A stretch of 64,000 bases of DNA, taken from Trichoplax sp. H2. Its lineage: Eukaryota > Placozoa > Uniplacotomia > Trichoplacea. The notes beneath the pieces were generated by a model. The model worked only from the letters and a program-made list of their open reading frames with translations, ran no database searches and had not been told where the DNA came from. The position numbers were made by a program, and so were the translations under genes. Shown here in pieces: positions 1 through 11,600 of this stretch; within the stretch, counting starts at the first letter, position 1, and each line of letters opens with the position of its first letter. The stretch lies in NCBI GenBank assembly GCA_003344405.1, contig NOWV01000020.1, forward strand, positions 558,001 to 622,000, written 5' to 3'.

Positions 1-3000
1 CGCAAGAACGTCCATCAACATTTTCTTGCAACGATAGCTCACATACCTGCAATATTATGTTAAAACAACGAAGTTAATTAAAATACTAATTTTTAATGTT
101 GTCATTGCTCGTAAAGTAATGGTTTATAATTTGCATACAGAAAACAAGTAGGTCACATTAGGTTGTAATAGAATCTAAAGCGTTACGATAAAATTTTACG
201 TTTCTATAATTACCATATGCCTAGTTCTTGGGATTGATTGTGAGGGCCTATAGCTAAAAAGGCAATGTCTTGATAAAGGGTCGAATGACATAGAAGTGAG
301 GGAACCTGTAATAAATCAAGTAATATGTAGTACAAGTTTAAGATAAACATAACGACCAATAGCGGATACCTTCTGGCAGTTGTATTTGGTAAGGCACAAA
401 CTCGGATAAATTAGCATTATAGATAAAATAACAGTTCCTAAGAGTTCCTGCTAAGATTCCGGCAGCCCTTCATTGTATTATAAGCAAATAGAATTCATTA
501 CACTGGTTTTGTATAGCTACTTTAGATATTACGATGTAATAATAAAAAACAAAATTAAAAAATATTAAACCAGTTTTATAAAGCCTCTGTCGACATTACG
601 ATGTGGTAATGAAAAATAACGTTAGTTTAAGATATGGTGCACTAATTAAATAATTATTCATCGTAACCCGTAGTACCATAGGTATGCGTAGTACACAGAT
701 AGGTTCTTACCCTAAAGTTGAGCTAGGATTATGAGGTACATAGGCTAGAGACACAACAGGACAATTGCCAGCCTGGATAGCTTTAACATGTTCAGAGGTA
801 TTACGCATGTCATAAACTAAACAGGATCCATTGCTAACACCAGCATATATATAGTTTGTATCCACTGTATTCCAGGCGCATGACCATACAGGCAATTCAC
901 ACTTATAGCTTTGGCGATATTGTGATGATGAAATAAAAATATTTATTTTTATTATGTAGATAATATTTATAACGTGAGATGGTTAAGGTCTCGGAATAAT
1001 AACTTGGTAACTTACGTTTGCACAACATTGTCCGTCGACATGCTAGTAATTTTAAGGGTTTTATCTAGAGATGCGCTCAAGAGCAGATTATCGCCACTTT
1101 GGTTGAATTTAAGGTCTCTGATATCTTTATTATGTAGTTTTAGAAAAAAGGGATTTCGCACATCTAGTGAACTGATCTGCAATGTTATTAATGCAAAGAA
1201 AGACAATACTCAGAAAATTGAAGGCTAGCATAAAAAATCGACTATGTAATAATAGTGTATTTTATGAGATAAACATTTAAATGTTAGAAAAGAACCTTGA
1301 CGATTCCAAAGCCAGGAAATAAGCGATTTTGAGATGGCTTGGAAACTAACAAGTTTGCCGAGCAGACGTCGAATGCCATGACTCTACAGTTTCCTTGCTA
1401 AAAATGCATAATGCATATACGTAGGTAACCATTACACAGTTATGTTACACGACATTTGAGATAGTCAATTTACCATCCACATTATTGAACGTCTAAAATG
1501 GAACAAAGTCCGAATCCATTCTAACCTGTGATATTTGGACAGTAGTCTTATAATGGTAACCGGATGGCATTAATTTTGCCTTTTTAGGCGAATTTTCATA
1601 TAAGTTTCCCTTGGAACTGAAATTAAAAATTAAATGATGAACTAAAGTTATTACAAGTAAAAGTGAATGGAAACTACTACCTGTACAACTTAATGAAACT
1701 TTATGCTAGGTTATTGCGATCACGTTACAAGTTTTAATACCTGCTAGCTGATTGACCTTGATGTTTACCGACATTTCTTTCATCTTCTTGAGCTATCTTT
1801 CTTTCATATTCTTTGTTAACCAATTTAAGTTGTTCTACATGTTGCTCAGCAGCTAGTCGAAGCATTCGTTCTCGTTTCCAGTCTTCTACAGCTCGATCTC
1901 GCTCCGTTGTATCAATCACTTTAATACTTTTAGCGAATAATATTCGTATGTCTGATTTTTTAGAGAGAGCATTGCATTGGGGACATTTCGCAGAATTTCC
2001 TTTCTTGCCATTTAGCCATTTACTAATGCAACTGAGTAATAACACATTATAATAATTAAGAGTAGACATAGAACCTCAGCAGATTTTATCGATTTCCGAT
2101 TACGATAATTAAAGACATAGACCCACAACTTGCACATTGTACAAGTAGTTTCAAATTGTCATAATAAGCGATCTAATCGCCGTAAACTAGTAAATACTGT
2201 GCTATGAGCCATCTTCCTAAAAAAATATTACATGGGTGATTAATATTAAAGGTAACCATTTAGACAACCAAGTCTATTTATATGCTGAAAAGCAGATTTT
2301 CCAATTCACTTTCAGGATAAAGGGATTTAAGCGATGAAAGAAATTCAACTCATTAGGTTTTTTAGGTTATGAGGAATTGGTAGCGTGTGTTTATAGCAGA
2401 TGCTTAATAAATTAGATCAGTAATAGGGTAAAACCTAATGATCTAGAAAAGGTTTACAACAAGCTAAGCCATTAACAATAAAGCTAAAGGCTAGAAAATA
2501 GAAGTAGCCGTTGGCCCTTAACAAGTCATGCCACATCTCATGACTGCATTAAGAGAAACATCAGACTACCTGTACCGTATATTATTGTTAATTGTAGGAT
2601 AGATATAACTATCCATAAAACCAGAAGGAATAGACTTTAATGGTGCACAAATTTAATAATTTTAATCATACAGTTATCAGAGAAGGAAAGTTATGTCATC
2701 ACATGGAATCATCTCGTACCCGAAGCCGAATAAATGACCGCACTTCAAGCAACTGAGTCGATGATCACCAGAATTGGAAAACGGTTCGAAGCAAATGGAG
2801 CAAATCTAGGATAGATTAATTTACGATTAGTCCCTTTACGATTCTTTGATAATTATGGGATAAAGATAATGAATGAGTCGTTGATGTATCATTAGCGAAT
2901 AATCATGAGGTTGCAGATACGAATTACTGTAGGTTTATTCGACATTCCTGTAGCAAGGCTGTAAAGTGAAATATGACAAGGAGTGAACTCACGTCGCCAT

Positions 3001-3202
3001 CGCTTTCATTAGATTTTTCTGCAGATGCTTGGGGTAGTTGATTGGTTTCTTCTTGCTGTCTATTTCCTTGATTGTCGCTAACGTCGTCCTCTTCGCTTTC
3101 AGTCTCAGTACTTTCGTTGGTATATTCATCACTAGCACGATCAGAATTATTGTCAGTCAAGTCGACCACTCGTGGCCCTTGAACTGACGACGTTTGGCTC
3201 AT
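1..3202 (-). CDS. RFWD3: RFWD3, RING finger and WD40 E3 ubiquitin ligase (3'-truncated by window)
   Basis: E3 ligase of replication stress and Fanconi repair; in vertebrates it ubiquitinates RPA and RAD51. Ten exons on the minus strand, with phases that all join: 2993-3202, 2720-2805, 1741-2031, 1526-1616, 1296-1397, 1016-1176, 711-908, 370-467, 214-305, 1-46 (continues off the window). That gives about 458 residues. Exon 1 encodes an acidic Ser/Glu-rich N-terminus with a VVDLTD stretch that looks like a SUMO-interacting motif. Exons 2-3 encode the [12 protein letters not shown], then [14 protein letters not shown], then CISKWL and CPQC. Exon 3 continues into a charged coiled coil. Later exons encode WD40 blades with [34 protein letters not shown] and [10 protein letters not shown], which match the RFWD3 family. 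The start at 3202 was chosen because an acceptor-like site lies just upstream; an in-frame ATG at 3277 is the alternative. The N-terminus is much shorter than in human (774 aa). Confidence 0.93.
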
Positions 3203-3749
3203 TCTTCGGTATTCTGGAAACTTCAAAAATGTAACATGGTGATCAGTATTTAATTTTACATTTGGTTTCGCAATCAAGAATTGCTACTAAAATTGCTACT
3301 ACGCCTACTAGCATAAACAAATCTTCATAGTCCTATAAATCGTAAAAATCATCAAACTCATCATAATCGCCAAAATCGTCCATGACATACAATAAATGCA
3401 TTCAATTATCACGACAGCTTCGATTACGGGGTAAAATAAAATACACCATTGGAACAACTACTCCACTCGTTGTTAATACTACCAATGGTAGCATTTTCAC
3501 AGTGTGGGTATTGAGCGTAAATAAAGTTTTTGAACAGTTACCGTTAATATAATTCAGGGGTCTCAATCGGTGTTATTTTAGAGATTAATAATAGAAAGGT
3601 ATCAATTTTCGTCTAGCGATGATGCACAGTATGCGTTCGTGAACTCTACTGTACACTAGATGGTCAGCATGTGACGTACCAAGTCCAACATTGATCGAAA
3701 AAATTGTTGACAGAAAGGAATTTATTGTGCAGAAAGTAGACGATGCTTT

Positions 3750-3840
3750 TATACAGATATACTGTACTGTGCTATGATAAAGTACAGTATATGTACTGTA
3801 AGTGTCATCTTCTCAAGTACAGCATGTACAGTATGTCTGA
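3750..3840. repeat. TACTGTA/TACAGTA self-complementary repeat cluster
   Basis: Short runs of TACTGTA and TACAGTA words, in both orientations, spaced by a few unrelated bases. Because the word is nearly its own complement (CTGTACAG), single strands can form hairpins. The same family recurs throughout the first 22 kb. Confidence 0.75.
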
Positions 3841-4715
3841 AGGAATGTGTCCTAACTAGGCGTTAGATCCACTTATTAGTGAACTTTGTAATTTATGAAA
3901 GCTTGAGACTGAAAGACATCCACATCGCTCGAGCTTCAAGCCGATTGTCCATAAATATAAGCGTAAGGATGCATGTTGACACCGGGTTGTCCTATCTACG
4001 TATAAGGCAGTTGGATATTTACAAGAACGTGGTCATTTTTCGTGCTTCATAGCTTGAGCATTAAAACACCATTTAAGGTGTTCTCCTAACGAAGGACAGT
4101 GGTAATACGATGAAGGATTTTAGAAGTCGTACAAGTCCTCTGCTTGTCATCAAGACGTGGCGAGTTGAGAAAGTTGGTAACAGGTCATGGTAGATCCTAC
4201 TAGATGAGAACACTGCAATACATAATAGGGGGACCTGAAGTGATACTAGCTACTTTGACAGACGATCTAGGCGTAATATGACTGTATGCCTTGCTGTAAT
4301 CCTTTCGGTGCGGCCAACCAATTCTCCTTAAGCTTGTTCATGGCGATGGTTAGTTAGGGCCTTAGCCTTTAAGCGAGGTAGGCTGTAGACATGGATCTAC
4401 CCTACGTCCATTCTACTGTACTGGCTTAAACTACAGCGTAATCCATGCATTTTCGCTATAATCAACAGGCATTATCGGATCATATTTGCTTTGTGACTGG
4501 AAGGGATGGATCGCTTGGATCAATCCCAACCATTCTATCAATCTATTGCAATTTACCTGTTCAATTTCTCTTTCAAGGCAGGCGTTGCAGAATAAGAGTA
4601 GAATGGAAACAAGTTTAATCTCATCGCAGTCGCGAAGGGCTAAGTCCGCCAATCTGCACAGGAAGATTTTGAACCTGCGCAGGCGTAGATGGCGTTGTGC
4701 CATTATCAATGAGCG

Positions 4716-4865
4716 TACAGTGTACAGTGCCAACAGTGCTACCGTGGTATCGTAACTCCAGAATACTTTGTACTGTACTATACCACAGTCGGAAATTTTC
4801 CCTTACTACAGTATGTACTGTACACTCTACAGTACATACTGTACTGTACGGTACTGTACTGTAGT
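4716..4865. repeat. TACTGTACAG palindromic array
   Basis: Dense TACTG/TACAG units, most regular at about 4800-4862, in the RFWD3-TRDMT1 intergenic region. Same word as the arrays at 15.2-17 kb and 20-22 kb. Confidence 0.8.
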
Positions 4866-5137
4866 CTGCAGGTTGGGAACTCGGCTGACGAGCAGCCGAG
4901 CCTGGTTGCTCGGAGACCTACAGTAGGGCAGTACTTAGCAGTGAGAGCTCGTTTTGCCATCTTAGGTGCTAGTTGCAAGTAGTTCGTGATTTGGTGATAG
5001 AAATATCAAAGCGATAGGTTAGATACTGTAAGGTGATGACGAATTGATGCAGTTGTTATGGTAATATCAATGAGTTTATTATGATGCCCGTTGTGGGAAT
5101 GATCATCTAATAACTTGTACGCAATATTGTCGTAATC

Positions 5138-8100
5138 ATGTCGTCTGCTCGAGGTCAAGTAATGCAGGTAGTGGAGTTTTACAGTGGCATTGGAGGCATG
5201 CATTATGCAATACAAGGTAGATAGACATAATTCAATCATACTCACTGCTCCATAATTTAGAATAGTGAATAGTATACATAATTTTACCTACATTTGTACA
5301 ATCGAGGATTGTACAAGAGCAAATTAATAGTATAAATCAGTAGACAGTAATATTATCTTTAAAATGACAGTAGACGAATGGCTCCAAAATAAAAATATAA
5401 TATAGACTATGTGGAATAATACAACACAAGCAATTACTAAGTCGTACTTGCTAATTTCCTACAGAGAGTAACATCAATGCAAAAATTTTAGCGGCCATTG
5501 ACATTAACACTGTTGCAAATAATGTCTACCGTCATAACTTTGGCAATACACCAGTATGGCAGCGAGAGATAGGAGTAAGAATCGATTTTATTGAGTATTC
5601 AATTACTTTGTAAAGATCAATCAATGATTAATGTACAATATTGACGGTGTGTCTTTTTTGGTCATAAAACATTAATGGAACGTAATACAATCATGATCAA
5701 TCAAAATGAATGAGCAGAAAATATCGTTGAAAGAATTACAAGAACTTAATGGTGATTTATATACTATGTCGCCTCCTTGCCAGCCTTTTACAAGGTTTGA
5801 TAAATAAATTAGGATAGAATAATCATTTAATTACCTAGAACATGGAGTTATCTCAATGATTGTCTCGCAGTAAACTAGAGTTATACTAACGTAGTTGATT
5901 AACCATTTATCTTTTTCTACGTTTTACTATAAAATATCTTTTCAAAAAGGCTTGGTAAAAAAGCGGATGTTAACGATGCTCGCACCAGCAGCTTTTTACA
6001 TGTTATTGATTTATTGATAAAGTAAGTCAATTGGATAAGAATTATCATCACTTCATTTATTGGACATTAAGAGATGTGGCTATACTGTACTTTCAAATTA
6101 ATTAATCTTTAGCCAAACTTGTATTGACTTTTATTAACCTGTATTAGAATGGAAAACCCTCCAAAGTATATTTTGTTAGAGAATGTAAAAGGTTTTGAAA
6201 CTTCCGCAGCTAGGTTAGTTATTGAACAGATTGATAATGTCATTTATCTATTGTTTATATGAAGGCTAATAAAATAACTAAATCGGCTTCCATATTATTA
6301 CTGAAATTATTCTTGTGTTAGCAGATTATTTGCATTTTCCAAATTGAAAGGGATTGATAAATTATGTTTTTAGAAATGCCCTTATTTCAGCCTTGAAACA
6401 GCGTAATTATTCCTATCAAGTAAGCATTAGGGCTAATATTTTCTTGTTATACTTGATTACCTTGATACGTAAAAGTATTGTAGTTGTTAGCTTCACATGC
6501 GAGCATGTGTTACATAGGTAGAGATGTAATGAAATGTAAATTCTCTCATGCGTTTGTTTATTTTGATATTTTTAACCTGATTTTTGGCTATACTGTCGTT
6601 ACAGGAGTTTTTATTGACACCATTACAGGTACGCTAATGTCAATTCATGCACTATAAATCTTATCAGCTATTGTATGATAGTGAGTAAGACAAATTGCTA
6701 ACACTATCAACAAAAACATAGCTAAATAATTTATGTTACATCATAATCACAACTAGCCAATAACTAAACGTACATAAAGGTATATTGTTTCTTCATTACG
6801 CTTTGATTTTGTCCAGTTTGGGATACCAAATTCTAGATTAAGGTATTACATAATTTGCACAAGAGATGCAAACTTGTCATTTCCTACAACAGAAGAGGTA
6901 CGGTAGATTTTCTTGTATTTATTAGTTAATATAACTATATCTTTCTGTTAATTCCTGCGACTATTGTTATCATATTGTACAATCTCATGGAATTTAAATC
7001 CGTGTCAATTTGATATCGTAATTTGACTCTGATAATTATAATTTATATTCGGAAATGACTCATTACATAATTATGTATAGAGGAAATGATAGAATCTCTT
7101 TTAGAATACATTTTTACTGCTATTAAGGGAATGATTACGTTTCATGACAAGCTATCTATTGTATCCTATTTTTATGAAATATGAAACTCATATCGCTTGA
7201 TGCATTCGGTAATGCAAAAGGTTATGATGGAACTTCCGAATTTCGGTAAAAGGATGAAATACTTAACTTAGAGTTTTACCGCGGTCAAGTGTACTGGACT
7301 GCGCACAAATACTGACGTTCTTGTACTTTAACCCAATTGATCAATCAAAATTTGGTCATCAGCCATGTCTTATACGAATTCCAATGTCCTATTTTGATAA
7401 TACAGGCCAAGTCAGTAAGGTCAGATGTGTTTCGGACTTTATGGAAAATTTGACAAATCATAGTATCCAATCATATTTCTTGCCGCAATCAACAATAGAG
7501 CGATTTCTTAAAGTATTAGGTAGTGTGGTCCTATATTTTTTATTACTCATACGCGCCGTTATTAATAGTATTGAACTAGATGTTATTTTAGATTATTTAA
7601 GTATTTTCTATTTAATTTTAAGATGTTGTGAAACCCGATTCGCAAAGATCATGCTGTTTTACTAAATCGTAAGCCAAGTATTATCATTATTTATGAGCTA
7701 ATCGCTTAGATATTAAATTTACTTTGCAAGCGTATCATTTCAGAGAAAAAATAATGCATTTTTTATTCAAGAAATTTCTTACAAGTAGTCATTAATATTA
7801 GATCATTTTTCCAACTTGAAAAATTTAGTTACTTCCATTACGCCGAAGGAACAGGATCGGTATTACAAATAACAAACCCAATTTTAGTAAGTACTGCAAT
7901 TGACATTAAAGTTTTCATACAATATATTAAATTAAATATATAAAATGATAATATTGTTAGATAAAGTATAATGTGCACAAAAATGAATGCCAATAATCAG
8001 AATATTAATCTTACAATTTATAGGATAGCAATCTCAATTTGAAAATTAATGATACTTCCAATGATGATAACCAACTATTACAGCATCTTAAACTTCGATA

Positions 8101-8251
8101 TTTTACACCTAGAGAAGTCGCAAATATTCATTGCTTTCCAGTACATTTTAATTTTCCTGAAAATGCTACTAAAAAGCAGTGTTATCGTCTTTTAGGAAAT
8201 AGCCTTAACGTTCATGTAGCGTCAGAGTTATTAAAATTGTTAATTACATAA
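5138..8251 (+). CDS. TRDMT1: TRDMT1 (DNMT2), tRNA-Asp cytosine-5 methyltransferase
   Basis: SAM-dependent RNA C5-methyltransferase that modifies C38 of tRNA-Asp. Twelve exons whose phases all fit: 5138-5216, 5465-5574, 5718-5794, 5950-6021, 6148-6213, 6374-6419, 6605-6628, 6817-6897, 7363-7519, 7623-7668, 7829-7886, 8024-8251, giving 347 aa (human 391). Visible motifs in order: motif I EFYSGIGGMHYA (SAM binding), the catalytic PPCQPFTR with the Cys in motif IV, ENVKGFE (motif VI), GIPNSRLRYY (motif VIII), a Dnmt2-like target-recognition region with CCFTKS, EGTGSVLQ, then LKLRYFTPREVANI and QCYRLLGNSLNVHVA (motifs IX-X). The start is the first ATG of exon 1, nine codons before motif I. The acceptor at 7362 has a weak pyrimidine tract, so the 5' end of exon 9 is the least certain join. 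If correct, the poorly conserved loop before the target-recognition region is shortened. It is divergent from RFWD3 and converges on PAXIP1. Confidence 0.95.
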
Positions 8252-8613
8252 ACTTATTCCAATATAATTTGTTAGTAGTAATTCAACACCTAATAAGTGT
8301 AATCGAAATTTGACCAAGCGTAAGTTAAATATTATTATATTATTAAATTATACATTTAAAGTAATATAGGCAATATTATTAATAAATAAATTCTGTCGAA
8401 AAAGAAAAATATGTATTTCCATGCTTAGGACAAATTGTAAGTAAGTCCTGTTTTTCGTTACTATCACGTTACCGTTGGATTTCCAACAAGAAGTCGATGC
8501 TTACGTTTAGTTAAGAATACATAAATCGTAGAAAAAGATTTTAAGCATATAGAATAGGTTTTAATGTTCAAAAATTTTCTCGTCAAGAGTATATGTAGGT
8601 ATTATATATAAGT
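8252..8613. other. Convergent 3' intergenic region
   Basis: Only 362 bp lie between the TRDMT1 and PAXIP1 stop codons, which face each other. It is AT-rich and must hold both 3' UTRs and polyadenylation signals; the transcripts may overlap. I see no other feature. Confidence 0.6.
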
Positions 8614-11600
8614 TTAGAAAGCAACTGACGAATTGGTTTCTATCAAAGGATATGATTGCTTGTTAACTTTCTGGCGAAGTATACTTATAACCACAAAATC
8701 AGCAGTGTAAAATTCTAATTTAAGAATAGAGAGCAAGTTACAATGAGACAGAGGCAGTTATTCTGTAATTGTAAAAATCACAAATTACAGATTCTAATAG
8801 TTATAAAGTCAGAACTTACCGATCGAATGTCGACGCGTTCTTATGTTGAAGCATTCGTCTTTATCCTTAGGGCACGATATTATAAATAATTCCTTCTGTA
8901 TTAAGTTATCATAAAAATTACAAAATTCAGACAATTCCAGTATTGGGAAGCAATTGTTTATGTAATACGCACACATGAATTAACGTCCATCAAAATCTTG
9001 ATAGCAAGTGTGTAAGTAACCACCTATAATAAATATATAGAAAGCATCAAGCGAAATAAGTGAAAACTAAATTTTATTTACAGTCTATAATACACTGTTG
9101 CATACAATTACCGCATCTCATTACTAAAGTCAATTTACGTTTAAAATTAATATTACCTCTCCTCCATTGTAATGGATTATATTGTTCATCGTCTGCAAGT
9201 CTGGCTTGACATTCCTTGTTACGTAAAAGGTCATATCCTACAGCCATGTTGATGACGACATTTTAAGAGTTACATGTCAACATTAAGTAAAATAAGAAGG
9301 GCAACTTACAGATTCGTACGATTGATACGCAATATTTCGCAACAATTACCTCGAATACAGGTCGTAACGTAGCCATCTGTAAGGACTTTCTTAGGGAAAA
9401 GCTGTAATATTTTTCTGTCGACATGTCAATCACTTCAAATTGAGTTTCATCTGTTGATTTAAAGGTTAATGGCGTCACGTAGATTCTTCAACTGTCTAAA
9501 TCTCAAGGTAACGTTATACCTGCAAAACTTCCAAGACGATAACTTTGCTCTACCCATTCTGACCTTATTACGTGTCGGCACGTAGCGAAACAGCATAAGA
9601 ATTTCTCCGTACGGGTAATCTGATACACACAACATAAATATGAAGAAATATGAAAATCGGCGGATTTAGTAATTCCAAAGATTCAATGACATGCTGAGTA
9701 GTTGTCTTAGTGGACCTTTTGGGTAATTAAATGAGTGCACTTTCGAAAATCTTCTGTGATCGTCGCTCCTAGGTAACTCAGCATCTATAAGCCAGATTCA
9801 CATTAATACGCTTATTTATGTAGGTGCATCAGATTGCTATAATATGTAAAAATATACTTTCGCTAATTTTTCGGATTCAACTTTATCAAGACCAGTTATG
9901 ACAGCTCGCACAGTTCTTATAGGCAGATCATCGTTGACGTCAACACATCGACTCATATGGCTATTCCTGTTTGATTTAAGTAAACTTAAAGTGTTTTCTA
10001 ATGCTTTAGGTGTAATACATTGTCATAATACTGCAATATTAGCTCATTACATTTCGCTATTGGATCCCCTCTTTTTCCTCCGTACTGTAAAAATCTGCGG
10101 AAATAAGGTAAGCAATATAATCATCCTCAATAACAATGTTACAAGGAACAGAGATTAGCAACACATTGACATTTTACTATCTTCAAAACTGCAGCTAGAT
10201 TGGCTCGCTTAAAATTAATTAAATGACTTATGTTTAAAAACGTACGTCATCATCATCGCTATCACTTGTTGAATGATTTCTTTTCTTTGATTTCCAAATT
10301 CCTATCAAGGATAAGGTGGTTTTTTAATTTTTAAACATTTACATTCTAAGCAAGGTTATTCACTACAAAACAACTAACTTAGTATTGGCTCGTTGCATTC
10401 GTATTCCAGACTCATTTCATTTGGTTTACCAAACTGGATGTAGCGCTCCATGGCACAAGGCGCAACAATACCAGCTGTAATATTAACAATTAACGTTTAA
10501 GCTTTAGATCAATAATTATAGTTGACTGTGAATGCAACCAAAAATTGATAAATTTTACATACTATTTAAGATATCTGCTAGCCATTTGCAATTTACGGTA
10601 AATATTCGCCATTCTTTAGCTTTAAAGAATTTTTCTCCCGATGGGCTATAGAAAATGGTAAAGAAAAGAGTTACTATCCGGGAGTAATCCGGTATCAAGC
10701 AAAATGTTTTGACGGTACACTACCTTTTACATATCAAATGGGTATTTTTTCTACTTAAATGAGGTGTATAATTAGCTCCAATAGCATTGATAATCATTTT
10801 AACTTTGTCACGTTCTTTGCCAGTGTATCCGGTTACAGCAATTACCTAATTCAGAGATATCCTTCGATAAGCAAAAATACACCATTGGTAATCTAATCTA
10901 CACCGCCACAGTACATTACCATTTCTTTACAGGCGTCAATTATATACTTTGATGGTACAGGTATCTGCATGCAATCGCGGGGTGTAAAAATTTCCTCTTT
11001 CCGCAACACATCATTCAACCAACAAATCGTGGCAATCTTTTTACCATCACGAAGTGCCTAAAAGACAGAACAGGTACAACTAAGGTATGGCTGCGATAAG
11101 TTAATCGCAGTGAGTCTTAGATATTGATACTATTGTATTTTTACTTACCAGCTTATAAGTTTCACTCATTCTATCGTAGCACAGTATATGTGTACATTTT
11201 TGGCTGTATTTATCCACTGTCTCTCCGCCACGTTCGGCAATTGCCTATATCAAAATTAATGGTATGAATGCTTGAGTAGAATGCAACTGGCTTTATTACG
11301 TTTTTTCAGAACTTTTGATCTCATATATTATAGCAAGGAAAAATAAAAATCACCATGATCATATACCTAATTTAATAGTGTATAACTTATAACTGATCTT
11401 GCAATGACCAGTCATAGAATTTATATTAAGTAAAGTACAAATTAATTATCATATTACGTATATTCACCTTTTTCCATATACTAATAATTCCATCATCGAC
11501 ATCTTGTTGGTAGTCAATTATGAGAAAGACACATCCTACGAGGAGATAACGTTGACGCATTTTATTTTCAATAACAGAACTACCAATAATGATGCTATTA

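Larger units (their letters stand above)
3203..5137. other. Intergenic region between divergent RFWD3 and TRDMT1
   Basis: About 1.9 kb separates the two start codons, so it should hold both promoters. I see no convincing coding exon. Reading frames at 4431-4733 (minus) and 4486-4755 (plus) overlap each other and match nothing I recognise. The main content is palindromic TACTG/TACAG repeat clusters, listed separately. Confidence 0.5.

Noticed and set aside
4431-4755. 100-aa minus and 89-aa plus frames in the RFWD3-TRDMT1 intergenic region
   Set aside because: Antisense overlap of each other, no recognisable family, no splice support, and the 3' part runs into the palindromic array.
5006-5245. 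79-aa minus-strand frame over the start of TRDMT1
   Set aside because: The plus strand here encodes DNMT2 motif I with correct splice donor; the minus frame is a shadow.
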